64,000 nt of DNA, from assembly GCA_934718155.1 (NCBI GenBank), contig CAKUZF010000001.1, forward strand, positions 76,044 through 140,043. Direction: 5' to 3'. The notes beneath the pieces are model-generated. The model was not told the origin of the DNA. It saw only the letters and a list, made by a program, of their open reading frames with translations, and ran no database searches. The DNA is from an uncultured Parabacteroides sp. (GTDB lineage Bacteria > Bacteroidota > Bacteroidia > Bacteroidales > Tannerellaceae). Position numbers and translations under genes: made by a program. Each line of letters begins with the position of its first letter. Within the stretch, counting starts at the first letter, position 1. Positions 24,463 to 32,324 of this stretch are shown here, piece by piece.

Positions 24463-26046
24463 ATGGAGAAAATGGTACAGAAATTCGATTACTTAGTAAT
24501 AGGTTCCGGCATAGCCGGCATGAGCTTCGCGCTGAAGGTGGCCAACGAGGGTCGTAGCGTCGCGCTCATCTGTAAGGCGGGCCAGGAGGAGGCCAACACT
24601 TATTTCGCCCAGGGAGGCATCGCTTCGGTGACCAATCTGAAGGTGGACAACTTCGAGAAACATATCGAGGATACGATGATCGCTGGCGACTGGATCAGCG
24701 ACAGGGCTGCCGTAGAGAAAGTGGTGCGCGAGGCGCCCAAACAGATCGAGGCCTTGATCAACTGGGGTGTGCAGTTCGATAAGAAGGCCGACGGCGAGTT
24801 CGACTTGCACAAGGAGGGTGGACACTCAGAGTTCCGCATCCTGCATCACGCCGACAACACAGGTGCTGAGATTCAAACCAGTTTGATACGTGCCGTTCAC
24901 AGCCATCCGAATATCACTGTTTTCACCAACCACTATGCGGTGGAGATCATCACTCAGCATCACTTAGGTATCATCGTTACCCGCCACACACCAGGCATCA
25001 AGTGCTTCGGCGCCTACGTGCTCAACGAAGAAACGGGTCAGGTGCACACCTTCCTCTCGCGCATTACCGTGATGGCCACGGGAGGCTGTGAGGCTGTCTA
25101 TCGCAACACCACCAACCCCTTAGTGGCTACGGGCGACGGCATCGCCATGGTCTATCGCGCCAAGGGTGCCGTGAAGGACATGGAGTTCATCCAGTTCCAC
25201 CCCACGGCGTTGTTCCATCCCGGCGATCGCCCCAGTTTCCTGATCACCGAAGCTATGCGCGGCTACGGCGCCGTGCTGCGCAACCTCGACGGCGAGGAGT
25301 TCATGCAGAAATACGACCCGCGCCTCTCGCTGGCTCCGCGAGACATTGTGGCCCGCGCCATCGACAGCGAGATGAAGCAGCGTGGCGAAGATCATGTCTA
25401 TCTCGACGTGACGCATAAGGATGCCGAGGAAACAAAGCATCACTTCCCTAACATTTATAAGAAATGCCTCAGCTTGGGCATCGACATCACAAAAGATTAC
25501 ATCCCCGTGGCTCCGGCTGCCCACTACCTCTGCGGCGGTATTAAGGTAGACCTCGACGGACAGAGCAGCATCCGCAGGCTTTACGCCATCGGCGAATGCT
25601 CATGTACGGGTCTGCATGGCGGCAACCGTTTGGCCTCGAACTCGCTGATTGAGGCCGTGGTTTATGCCGATGCTGCGGCTAAACACTCGCTAAACCTGCT
25701 CGACCGCTACGACTTCGAGCAAGATATCCCCGAGTGGAACGACGAGGGGACGATCTCTAACGAAGAGCGTGTGCTGATTACCCAAAGCATGAAGGAGGTG
25801 AACCAGATCATGGAGGCTTACGTAGGCATCGTGCGCAGCAACACCCGTTTGATCCGCGCTTGGAACCGCCTCGACATCCTATACGAGGAGACCGAGAAGC
25901 TCTTTAAGCATTGCAAAGCTTCGCGCGAGCTGTGCGAGCTGCGCAATATGATCAACGTGGGCTACCTCATCACCCGTCAGGCCATGGAGCGCAAAGAGAG
26001 CCGCGGCTTGCACTACACGATCGACTATCCACCAGTAAAGAAATAA
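24463..26046 (+). CDS. nadB: L-aspartate oxidase
   Basis: A 527-residue flavoprotein that oxidises L-aspartate to iminoaspartate for quinolinate synthesis. The N-terminal FAD-binding motif is YLVIGSGIAGMSFALKVA; AQGGIASV, GGHSEFRILHHADNTG, MEFIQFHPTALF and the C-terminal CSCTGLHGGNRLASNSLIEAVVYA are the conserved blocks of the succinate-dehydrogenase/NadB family. The ATG at 24463 is preferred to the GTG at 24451, which overlaps the -7 element; the ATG at 24472 (after GGAG) is also possible. NadA is encoded 11.5 kb away on the other strand, so the two are not an operon. Confidence 0.95.
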   Translation: MEKMVQKFDYLVIGSGIAGMSFALKVANEGRSVALICKAGQEEANTYFAQGGIASVTNLKVDNFEKHIEDTMIAGDWISDRAAVEKVVREAPKQIEALINWGVQFDKKADGEFDLHKEGGHSEFRILHHADNTGAEIQTSLIRAVHSHPNITVFTNHYAVEIITQHHLGIIVTRHTPGIKCFGAYVLNEETGQVHTFLSRITVMATGGCEAVYRNTTNPLVATGDGIAMVYRAKGAVKDMEFIQFHPTALFHPGDRPSFLITEAMRGYGAVLRNLDGEEFMQKYDPRLSLAPRDIVARAIDSEMKQRGEDHVYLDVTHKDAEETKHHFPNIYKKCLSLGIDITKDYIPVAPAAHYLCGGIKVDLDGQSSIRRLYAIGECSCTGLHGGNRLASNSLIEAVVYADAAAKHSLNLLDRYDFEQDIPEWNDEGTISNEERVLITQSMKEVNQIMEAYVGIVRSNTRLIRAWNRLDILYEETEKLFKHCKASRELCELRNMINVGYLITRQAMERKESRGLHYTIDYPPVKK

Positions 26047-26070
26047 CAGGCCTTTTGTAGGCTGATAATG

Positions 26071-26110
26071 GGAGTGTATCTATGTTTCGGTAGGTACACT
26101 CCTTTTTTTT
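26071..26110 (+). terminator. Terminator after nadB
   Basis: GGAGTGTATCTA (26071-26082) pairs with TAGGTACACTCC (26091-26102), a 12-base stem with one wobble and an 8-base loop. Eight T follow (26103-26110). Confidence 0.9.
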
Positions 26111-26171
26111 GTAAACTTACCTTATTGTAAAAAAAAGGCTTTTTTGGGGCCGCCCGGCTATCAGATATTGA

Positions 26172-26220
26172 TTTTTTTTTTTGCATGCGCATATATATAA
26201 TGCGCTTGCGAAAAAAAAAA
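26172..26220. repeat. Long A/T-capped palindrome between nadB and the sodium symporter
   Basis: Twenty-one bases on each side (26172-26192 and 26200-26220) are inverted complements with one wobble and one mismatch around the loop ATATATA. The outer halves are T11 and A10 and the inner half is GCATGCGCAT. It is not followed by a T-run on either strand, so it is not a plain terminator. Confidence 0.65.
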
Positions 26221-26259
26221 TTCGATATGCTTGCCTTTTGCGAAAAAACAAAGGGATTT

Positions 26260-26347
26260 GTGTAAAAATATCGTTGCCCGTTGTTCAAAATTTCATTGCC
26301 CGTTCCGATAAATTTCGTTGCCCGTGGTTTTTTACAACGACGGGCAA
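26260..26347. repeat. 22-base-period repeat array, copy 1
   Basis: GCCCGT recurs at 26276, 26298 and 26320, exactly 22 bases apart, and a fourth degenerate unit runs to 26347. The unit 26304-26325 is identical at 21 of 22 bases to the reverse complement of 48415-48436 in the second array. The neighbouring units also align, at about 16-18 of 22 bases. It lies between convergent genes, with no coding potential visible. Confidence 0.75.
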
Positions 26348-26356
26348 CGTTTTTTT
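26316..26356 (+). terminator. Terminator-like hairpin formed from the repeat sequence
   Basis: CGTTGCCCGT (26316-26325) and ACGGGCAACG (26340-26349) are perfect 10-base inverted repeats with a 14-base loop, followed by seven T (26350-26356). The hairpin is built from one repeat unit and an inverted partial unit. Confidence 0.65.
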
Positions 26357-26389
26357 GCCGCTGTTCCTACAGTGCCGTAATGTGTCAGC

Positions 26390-27754
26390 TTATTCCGTCA
26401 GCCAGCTGAGGAGGCCCAGCTCGTTGAGGAAGATGATGCCGATGGCAACAGGCGCTACGTATTTCATGAAGAAGGCGTAGGTGTTGAAGAAGTAGAAGGC
26501 GATGCTGCCCTCGTTAGTCAGCTCCTCCTTCAGGATTCGCTTCTCAATACGTGTGCCGACAAAGATGCAGATCAGCATGCCGCCCAGAGGAAGCATGATC
26601 TTGGCCGTGATGTAGTCGAGAAAGTCGAAGAAGATCAGTCCACCCACGGTGTATTGGTTGAGCAGCCCCATCGAGAGCGAGCTGAGCGCACCGAGAATCA
26701 TCACTCCGGCCGAGACATAGATGGCCGCGCGGCTGCGCGTCATGTGCCACTCTTCGTGGAGATAGGCCGTAGAGACTTCGTGGAGCGAGATGGTAGAGGT
26801 CAGTGCGGCCAGGGCCAGCAGGATGAAGAAGACGAGCGACCAGAGGTTGCCGAGCGGAAGCTGCTCGAAGACGTTGGGCAGCGTGATGAAGACCAGCTCG
26901 GGGCCTGCCGTAGGGGCGATGCCGAAGCTGAAGACGGCGGGGAAGATCATTACGCCGGCCAAGACGGCAACAAGCGTGTCGAGCAGGGTGACCTGCAAGG
27001 CGGTTGCTTGCAGGTTGGTGCTTTTGCTGAAATAGGAGGCGTAGGTGATGAGGCATCCCATGCCGATGCTGAGCGAGAAGAAGGCTTGGCCCATGGCGCT
27101 GAGCGCGACGGAGCCGCTCATTTTCGAGAAGTCGGGCTCGAAGAGGAAGCGCAGGCCTGTGCTTGCGTTAGGCAGCGTCAGCGAGCGCACGCAGAGCGCG
27201 CAGAGGATCAGGAAGAGCACGGGCATCATAAACTTCGAGGCGCGCTCGATGCCTTTCTTCACGCCACTCATAATGATGACGTGCGTCATGACGATGAAGG
27301 CGGCCGTCCACAGGATCGGACGGAGCGCGTCGCTCGAGAAGAGCTCGAACTCTTGTGTGAAGTCGGCGGCCGTCTTGCCCGCCAAGGAGCCCGTGCAGGC
27401 CTGCAGGATGTATTCGAGCGTCCAGCCTGCGACAACGGAGTAGAAGCCCAGGATGAGGAAGGCGGCCAGCACGCCGTTGTAGCCGATGAAGCTCCATTTC
27501 GTGCCAGGGGCCAGCTGCTTGAAGGCTCCCGCAACGTTGCGCCGCGAGTGGCGGCCGATGAAGAACTCGGTGATCATCACGGGCAGGCCGAGCAGGAGGA
27601 TACAGATGATATAGACGATGAGGAAGGCGGCTCCGCCGTTTTCGCCCACCATGTAGGGGAAACGCCAGATGTTTCCCAAGCCTACGGCGCAGCCTACGGT
27701 GGCGAGTATGGCGCCGAGTTTGCTACCGAATGTAGCTCTGTTGTTCGTTGTCAT
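26390..27754 (-). CDS. Sodium-dependent transporter, neurotransmitter:sodium symporter (NSS/SNF) family
   Basis: A 454-residue membrane protein with about eleven to twelve hydrophobic segments, as in bacterial NSS transporters such as LeuT. TM1 carries the hallmark unwound segment AVGLGNIWRFPYMVGENGGAAFLIVY, with residues that contact sodium and substrate in the family. The next segments are LLGLPVMITEFFIGRHSRR and, later, FSLSIGMGCLITYASYFSK (TM6 region). The substrate is probably an amino acid or related amine, which the sequence does not specify. It is a single gene, convergent with nadB and about 30 bases upstream of lolD's end on the same strand. Confidence 0.92.
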   Translation of the reverse strand: MTTNNRATFGSKLGAILATVGCAVGLGNIWRFPYMVGENGGAAFLIVYIICILLLGLPVMITEFFIGRHSRRNVAGAFKQLAPGTKWSFIGYNGVLAAFLILGFYSVVAGWTLEYILQACTGSLAGKTAADFTQEFELFSSDALRPILWTAAFIVMTHVIIMSGVKKGIERASKFMMPVLFLILCALCVRSLTLPNASTGLRFLFEPDFSKMSGSVALSAMGQAFFSLSIGMGCLITYASYFSKSTNLQATALQVTLLDTLVAVLAGVMIFPAVFSFGIAPTAGPELVFITLPNVFEQLPLGNLWSLVFFILLALAALTSTISLHEVSTAYLHEEWHMTRSRAAIYVSAGVMILGALSSLSMGLLNQYTVGGLIFFDFLDYITAKIMLPLGGMLICIFVGTRIEKRILKEELTNEGSIAFYFFNTYAFFMKYVAPVAIGIIFLNELGLLSWLTE

Positions 27755-27788
27755 AGCTAAGTATTTTTTTTCTGTAATAAAAACAATT

Positions 27789-28448
27789 CTAAGGGTTGGT
27801 CAGGATTCGTCCGTCAACCATGTGGATCACCCGATCGGTGTCGGCGGCCAGCTGCTCGTCGTGAGTGACGATCACGAACGTCTGCCCCAGCTTTTGGCGC
27901 AGCTCGAAGAAGAGGGCGTGCAACTCGGCCCTGTTGCGTGAGTCGAGGCTGCCCGAGGGTTCGTCGGCCAGGATCACGGCGGGGTGGTTGGCCAGCGCGC
28001 GGGCCACGGCCACCCGTTGCTTCTCGCCGCCCGAGAGGGCCGAGGGTTTGTGTGTGGCGCGGTCGGAGAGGCGCAAGAGCTGCAGCAGCTCCTTGGCTCG
28101 CCGCTCGGCCTCGGCGGGCTTTTGGCGGGCGATGAGGGCGGGTAGCATCACGTTTTCGAGTGCGGTGAACTCGGGCAGGAGCTGGTGGAACTGGAAGACG
28201 AAGCCTATGCGGCGGTTGCGGAAGGCGGCCAGCTCTTGTTCGGCCAGCTGGCTGGTCTCCGTGCCGTCGATCCATAGGCGGCCGCTGTCGGGACGGTCGA
28301 GGGTGCCGAGAATCTGCAACAAGGTGGTTTTACCCGCTCCGCTGGGACCTACTATGGCAACGATCTCGCCCTTGTCGATGGTTAGGTCGATGCCCTTCAG
28401 CACTTGCAGCGTGCCGAAACTTTTGGTTATTCCTTCGGTTTTGATCAT
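27789..28448 (-). CDS. lolD: LolD-type ABC transporter ATP-binding protein
   Basis: A 219-residue ATPase of normal LolD length. Walker A is GPSGAGKTT (about residues 34-42), the Q-loop segment is FVFQFHQLLPEFTALENVMLPAL (the FHQLLPEF block is a LolD marker), the signature is LSGGEKQR and Walker B is AVILADEPSGSLD. It would power lipoprotein release with the LolC/E permease, of which a member is at the left edge of the window. Its ATG overlaps the stop codon of tcdA (ATGA at 28445-28448), indicating translational coupling. Confidence 0.87.
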   Translation of the reverse strand: MIKTEGITKSFGTLQVLKGIDLTIDKGEIVAIVGPSGAGKTTLLQILGTLDRPDSGRLWIDGTETSQLAEQELAAFRNRRIGFVFQFHQLLPEFTALENVMLPALIARQKPAEAERRAKELLQLLRLSDRATHKPSALSGGEKQRVAVARALANHPAVILADEPSGSLDSRNRAELHALFFELRQKLGQTFVIVTHDEQLAADTDRVIHMVDGRILTNP

Positions 28449-29161
28449 ATGATGTTTCTTAGTACGTGCGAGGCGAGGTAGCAGCCGAAGATGGCCGGCA
28501 TGTAGGAGACGGTCCCCGCCGTGGTTCGTTTGTTTTGTTCGTCGTTCACCTCAATCACGGCGTTCATGTTGGCAAACTCGGTCGAGAAGACCACGGGGAT
28601 CCCCTTGCGCACCCCTAAGGCATGGAGCCGCTTTCGCACGGCCCGGGCGAGGGTGCAGTTGATCGACTTCGAGATGTCGGCGATGCGCACCTGTGCGGGA
28701 TCCACTTTGGCGCCTGCGCCCATCGACGAGACGATCGGAATCTGGTGCGTATAGGCGAAATGGAGCAGGAATACCTTTGGGCTAAGCGAGTCGATGGCGT
28801 CGACCACGTAGTCGAAATGCCCCTCGATGAGGAGCTGCTCCGTGCGCTCGTCGCGCAGGAACTCGTTTAGCACTGTGAGCCGCAGCTCGGGATTGATGTC
28901 GCGCAAGCGTTCGGCCACGACCTCGGCCTTAGGGCGGCCCAGGGTGGAGTGGAGCGCCGGGAGTTGGCGATTGAGGTTGCTCTCGCCCACGCGGTCGGCA
29001 TCTACAATCGTCATCCGCCCGATGCCTGCGCGGCAGAGCTGCTCGGCGGCATAGGCGCCCACGCCGCCCAGCCCAACAACCAGCACATGACACTCCGCCA
29101 AACGGTCCATCCGCTCCTTTCCGAAGAGTAATTCAGTCCGTATGTTCCAACTATATCGCAT
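28445..29161 (-). CDS. tcdA: tRNA threonylcarbamoyladenosine dehydratase (TcdA, ThiF/E1 family)
   Basis: A 238-residue E1-like protein. RTELLFGKERMDRLAECHVLVVGLGGVGAYAAEQLCRAGIG holds the nucleotide-binding glycine motif; VDADRVGESNLNRQLPALHSTLGRPKA and DYVVDAIDSLSPKVFLL are characteristic of TcdA (CsdL), which cyclises t6A to ct6A in tRNAs that read ANN codons. The start is the ATG at 29161. It is divergent from ybeY and overlaps lolD by 4 bases. Confidence 0.9.
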   Translation of the reverse strand: MRYSWNIRTELLFGKERMDRLAECHVLVVGLGGVGAYAAEQLCRAGIGRMTIVDADRVGESNLNRQLPALHSTLGRPKAEVVAERLRDINPELRLTVLNEFLRDERTEQLLIEGHFDYVVDAIDSLSPKVFLLHFAYTHQIPIVSSMGAGAKVDPAQVRIADISKSINCTLARAVRKRLHALGVRKGIPVVFSTEFANMNAVIEVNDEQNKRTTAGTVSYMPAIFGCYLASHVLRNII

Positions 29162-29180
29162 TTGTAATCTATTTTGGTCG

Positions 29181-29188
29181 CAAAAGTA
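29181..29188 (-). promoter_or_regulatory. -7 promoter element for tcdA-lolD
   Basis: The minus strand reads TACTTTTG, a perfect TAnnTTTG, 20 bases upstream of the tcdA ATG. Confidence 0.5.
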
Positions 29189-29253
29189 ATGAATTGTTCT
29201 TAGAATACTTAATTTCGCGGCAAATAAACAGTTTTACTAATTACAAGCGTGAT

Positions 29254-29718
29254 ATGATAGCATTCTATGCGGAAGAGACATCGCTCCCGGACATCCGGCA
29301 AGCGGCGATTAGCGAGTGGGTAAAGGCTGTGGCGAGCAGCTACGGCAAGAAGACGGGCGACATCAGCTACATCTTTTGCTCTGATGAGAAGATTCTGGAG
29401 GTGAACCGGCAGTATTTGCAACACGACTACTACACCGACATCATCACCTTCGACTATACGAGCGGCGATAAGATCTCGGGCGACCTCTTCATTAGCCTCG
29501 ACACCGTGCGCACCAACGCCGAGAAGTTCGGCCAACCTTACAACGAGGAGCTGCATCGCACCATCATCCATGGCATCTTGCACCTTTGCGGCATCAACGA
29601 CAAGGGCCCGGGCGAGCGTGAGATCATGGAGGCCAACGAGGATCGCGCACTTGCTATCCTGCCGAGCGAGTGCCGCCAGTTTCCTTGCGAGCCGACGCTG
29701 TCCGACCCGCAGGCGTAG
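29254..29718 (+). CDS. ybeY: Endoribonuclease YbeY
   Basis: A 154-residue metallo-endoribonuclease involved in 16S rRNA 3'-end maturation and ribosome quality control. The motif IHGILHLCGINDKGPGE corresponds to the family HGxLHLxGxDH; here the third metal-binding histidine position reads Asp-Lys, as in other Bacteroidetes proteins of this family as I recall it. YTDIITFDYTSGDKISGDLFIS is the other conserved block. The ATG at 29254 is chosen because the upstream in-frame start at 29194 adds 20 residues outside the family boundary. Confidence 0.9.
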   Translation: MIAFYAEETSLPDIRQAAISEWVKAVASSYGKKTGDISYIFCSDEKILEVNRQYLQHDYYTDIITFDYTSGDKISGDLFISLDTVRTNAEKFGQPYNEELHRTIIHGILHLCGINDKGPGEREIMEANEDRALAILPSECRQFPCEPTLSDPQA

Positions 29719-29783
29719 GCCCAAGGCGAAGGGGAAGCTTTTTTTTCTTGAGTAAGTAAAAAACAAAAAAACGACGACAGAAC

Positions 29784-31661
29784 ATGACTTTTAATTATGA
29801 CGTAATCGTGGTTGGCGCGGGTCACGCCGGATGTGAGGCGGCGGCAGCGGCAGCCAACTTAGGCTCGACTACACTGCTCATCACGATGGACATGAATAAG
29901 ATTGCGCAGATGAGCTGCAACCCGGCCGTTGGAGGCATCGCGAAGGGGCAGATCGTGCGCGAGATTGACGCCATGGGCGGCTATATGGGCATCGTGACCG
30001 ACCGCACGGCCATTCAATTTAGGATGCTGAACCGCAGCAAGGGCCCGGCCATGTGGAGCCCTCGGGCGCAGAGCGACCGCGCGCGCTTCATTGACTGCTG
30101 GCGTGGCATACTGGAGAATCTGCCTAATCTATATATGTGGCAAGACATGGTGAGCGAACTGATCATCGAGCAGGGCGAGGTGAGAGGCGTGCGCACAGGC
30201 ATGGGCGTGGAGTTCCGAGCGAGGGCGGTTGTGCTGACCAACGGCACCTTCCTGAACGGGTTGATCCATATTGGCCGTACGAAGATCAGAGGCGGACGCA
30301 TCGCCGAGCCTGCTGCCACGGGATTGACCGAGCAGCTCAAGCAGCTGGGAATTCGTGCCGACCGCATGAAAACGGGAACGCCCGTGCGCATCGATGCGCG
30401 CAGCGTACACTTCGACGAAATGACCGAGCAGCCGGGCGAAGACGATTTTCATCGCTTCTCCTTTCTCGACACCGAGCATCGTCTCTTGAGGCAGCTGAGC
30501 TGCTGGACCACCTATACCAACGAGGCCTGCCACGCCATCTTGCGCGAGGGATTGCCCGACTCTCCGCTCTACAACGGACAGATCCAAAGCATCGGCCCGC
30601 GCTATTGCCCCAGCATAGAGACGAAGATCGTTACTTTCGCCGACCGGCCGCAGCATCAGCTCTTCCTCGAACCTGAGGGCGAGACAACGCAGGAGTTCTA
30701 CCTAAACGGCTTCTCCTCGTCGCTGCCGCTCGACATCCAGCTACGCGCCTTGCAGGCCATCCCCGCCTTTCGCGACGTACAGATCTATCGCCCGGGTTAC
30801 GCCATCGAGTATGACTTTTTCGATCCCACGCAGTTGCGGCATAACCTGGAGACAAAGGTCATCAAGAACCTTTTCTTCGCCGGGCAGATCAACGGCACGA
30901 CGGGTTATGAGGAGGCCGGTGGCCAAGGATTGGTGGCTGGCATCAACGCCCACATCAATTGCCACGGTGGGACGCCTTTCGTGTTGGGACGCGACGAGGC
31001 GTATATTGGTGTGCTGATCGACGACTTGGTGACAAAGGGCGTGGATGAGCCCTACCGTATGTTTACCTCGCGGGCCGAGTATCGCATCCTGCTGCGCCAA
31101 GACGATGCCGACATGCGCCTCACTCCCCGCTCCTACGAGTTGGGCTTGGCGAAGCGTTCGCGCTTGGATTTGCTCGACGAGAAGCGAGCCGTACGCGATG
31201 CCTTGATCGAATTCGTCGCTCATTACTCCGTGAAGCCGCAACACCTCAACAGCGGCCTAGAGCAGCTGGGCTCTTCTCCCCTCGCCCATGGTTGCAAGCT
31301 GATCGACGTGTTGCTGCGTCCGCAGACCTCGTTGCTCAACTTAGCCCCCTTCATCCCCGCCCTGCAGGCAGAGCTCGACAAGGTGCCTCAGTCGCGTCGC
31401 GAGGAACTGATCGAGGCGGCCGATATCCTGATTAAGTATAGCGGCTACATTAAGCGTGAGCGGCTCATCGCCGACAAGATCTCAAGACTGGAGAACATCC
31501 GCATCAAGGGCAAGTTTTGCTACGAACAGATTCATGCCCTTTCGACAGAGGCTCGCCAAAAGCTGAGCCGCATCGACCCTGAAACGCTGGCTCAGGCCAG
31601 CCGTATCCCGGGCATTTCTCCGAGCGACATCAACATCTTGCTGGTGCTGCTGGGCCGATAA
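29784..31661 (+). CDS. mnmG: tRNA uridine-5-carboxymethylaminomethyl(34) modification enzyme MnmG
   Basis: A 625-residue FAD protein of normal MnmG (GidA) length. It works with MnmE to add cmnm5 to wobble U34 in several tRNAs. The FAD motif is VIVVGAGHAGCEAAAAAANLG; CNPAVGGIAKGQIVREIDAMGG, KGPAMWSPRAQSDR, GTPVRID and GQINGTTGYEEAGGQGLVAGINA are family blocks. The C-terminal SGYIKRE and IPGISPSDINILLVLL are also typical. It starts the run mnmG - Ade_C-like - uvrC - dtd - mazG - deoC and is followed by a parS site in the gap. Confidence 0.97.
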   Translation: MTFNYDVIVVGAGHAGCEAAAAAANLGSTTLLITMDMNKIAQMSCNPAVGGIAKGQIVREIDAMGGYMGIVTDRTAIQFRMLNRSKGPAMWSPRAQSDRARFIDCWRGILENLPNLYMWQDMVSELIIEQGEVRGVRTGMGVEFRARAVVLTNGTFLNGLIHIGRTKIRGGRIAEPAATGLTEQLKQLGIRADRMKTGTPVRIDARSVHFDEMTEQPGEDDFHRFSFLDTEHRLLRQLSCWTTYTNEACHAILREGLPDSPLYNGQIQSIGPRYCPSIETKIVTFADRPQHQLFLEPEGETTQEFYLNGFSSSLPLDIQLRALQAIPAFRDVQIYRPGYAIEYDFFDPTQLRHNLETKVIKNLFFAGQINGTTGYEEAGGQGLVAGINAHINCHGGTPFVLGRDEAYIGVLIDDLVTKGVDEPYRMFTSRAEYRILLRQDDADMRLTPRSYELGLAKRSRLDLLDEKRAVRDALIEFVAHYSVKPQHLNSGLEQLGSSPLAHGCKLIDVLLRPQTSLLNLAPFIPALQAELDKVPQSRREELIEAADILIKYSGYIKRERLIADKISRLENIRIKGKFCYEQIHALSTEARQKLSRIDPETLAQASRIPGISPSDINILLVLLGR

Positions 31662-31672
31662 AAACATAACAT

Positions 31673-31688
31673 TGTTCCACGTGAAACA
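31673..31688. promoter_or_regulatory. Candidate parS (ParB binding site)
   Basis: TGTTCCACGTGAAACA differs by one base from the palindrome TGTTTCACGTGAAACA and fits the degenerate parS consensus TGTTNCACGTGAAACA exactly. It sits in the 45-base gap between mnmG and the next gene. parS sites are normally clustered near the origin; an origin candidate is 18 kb away. Confidence 0.8.
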
Positions 31689-31706
31689 TATTAAAGGAGA
31701 TATTCA

Positions 31707-32324
31707 ATGGAAGAAGCTAAAGCGTTGATAACAGAGGTGAATCCGTCTGATCCGACAGGCGGATTGTTTCATACAAAGCCCATCACCTATGAGAAACTGG
31801 CCGTGCGCGTACATGGTCATGAATTGCGAGCCTTAGTGTGTCGGCCCGGTGGAGGCTTGGCCGAGGAGGTGCGCCCCGTGAAGACCTACGACGGCTTTCA
31901 GGAGGCCGATACGAGCTGCGATTTACTGAAGCTGGTTTGGATGAATGGCTATCAAACGATGCCCCCTGCCCTCGCCTTCCTGGAAGGTGCGGGCATAAAG
32001 CTGGGGGCCGTGGCGATGAGTTGCGCGCAGGATAGCCACGACGTCGTGGCCGTTGGGGCTACCGATTTCGAATTGGAGTTGGCCGTGAATGCGCTGATCA
32101 GGGCGAAGGGTGGCATAGCCGTAGCCTGTATGGACAGCGTTGAGGTGGCACGCCGCCCGACGGCTCCACTCTCAGAGCCGGAGCTGCAGCAGGCGTTGCG
32201 CCGTTATGCTGAGCTGGAGCGCAAGGTGAAGCAGTTGCAAACGCCCTTGCCCTCGCTGCTTGACCTGCTCTACGCCGTTGGCCATTATGATGTGCGAAAC
32301 CTTTCAAGCCGATTGTTCGTATGA
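31707..32324 (+). CDS. Stand-alone adenine deaminase C-terminal domain protein
   Basis: A 205-residue protein that resembles only the C-terminal domain of adenine deaminase (Ade). Residues 72-150 (DLLKLVWMN...GIKLGAVAMSCAQDSHDVVAVGATDFELELAVNALIRAKGGIAVA) line up with the family block that reads, in B. subtilis AdeC, roughly KRGAVASTIAHDSHNIVAVGTNDEDL...GGGL. The amidohydrolase barrel with its metal-binding residues is absent. The start is well set by AAAGGAGA 7 bases before the ATG at 31707, and the ORF is intact, so it looks like a maintained protein rather than a fresh pseudogene. It overlaps uvrC by 4 bases. Its function is unknown; a deaminase remnant with a new role is one reading. Confidence 0.68.
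   Translation: MEEAKALITEVNPSDPTGGLFHTKPITYEKLAVRVHGHELRALVCRPGGGLAEEVRPVKTYDGFQEADTSCDLLKLVWMNGYQTMPPALAFLEGAGIKLGAVAMSCAQDSHDVVAVGATDFELELAVNALIRAKGGIAVACMDSVEVARRPTAPLSEPELQQALRRYAELERKVKQLQTPLPSLLDLLYAVGHYDVRNLSSRLFV

Noticed and set aside
26047..26389. Insertion sequence or MITE remnant
   Set aside because: No transposase fragment, no terminal inverted repeats at the array ends and no target-site duplication are visible. The hairpins are mostly terminators.
26654..27760. Long plus-strand open frame opposite the sodium symporter
   Set aside because: It is antisense to a clear transporter gene and encodes a low-complexity, charged sequence with no recognisable domain. It is a frame shadow of GC-rich coding DNA.
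31661..31706. Promoter or riboswitch in the mnmG to Ade_C-like gap
   Set aside because: The gap is only 45 bases, largely taken up by the parS site and a ribosome-binding site. No -7 element is present.
31707..32324. Adenine phosphoribosyltransferase (apt), expected at this place
   Set aside because: No PRPP-binding motif is present. The conserved block is that of the adenine-deaminase C-terminal domain.
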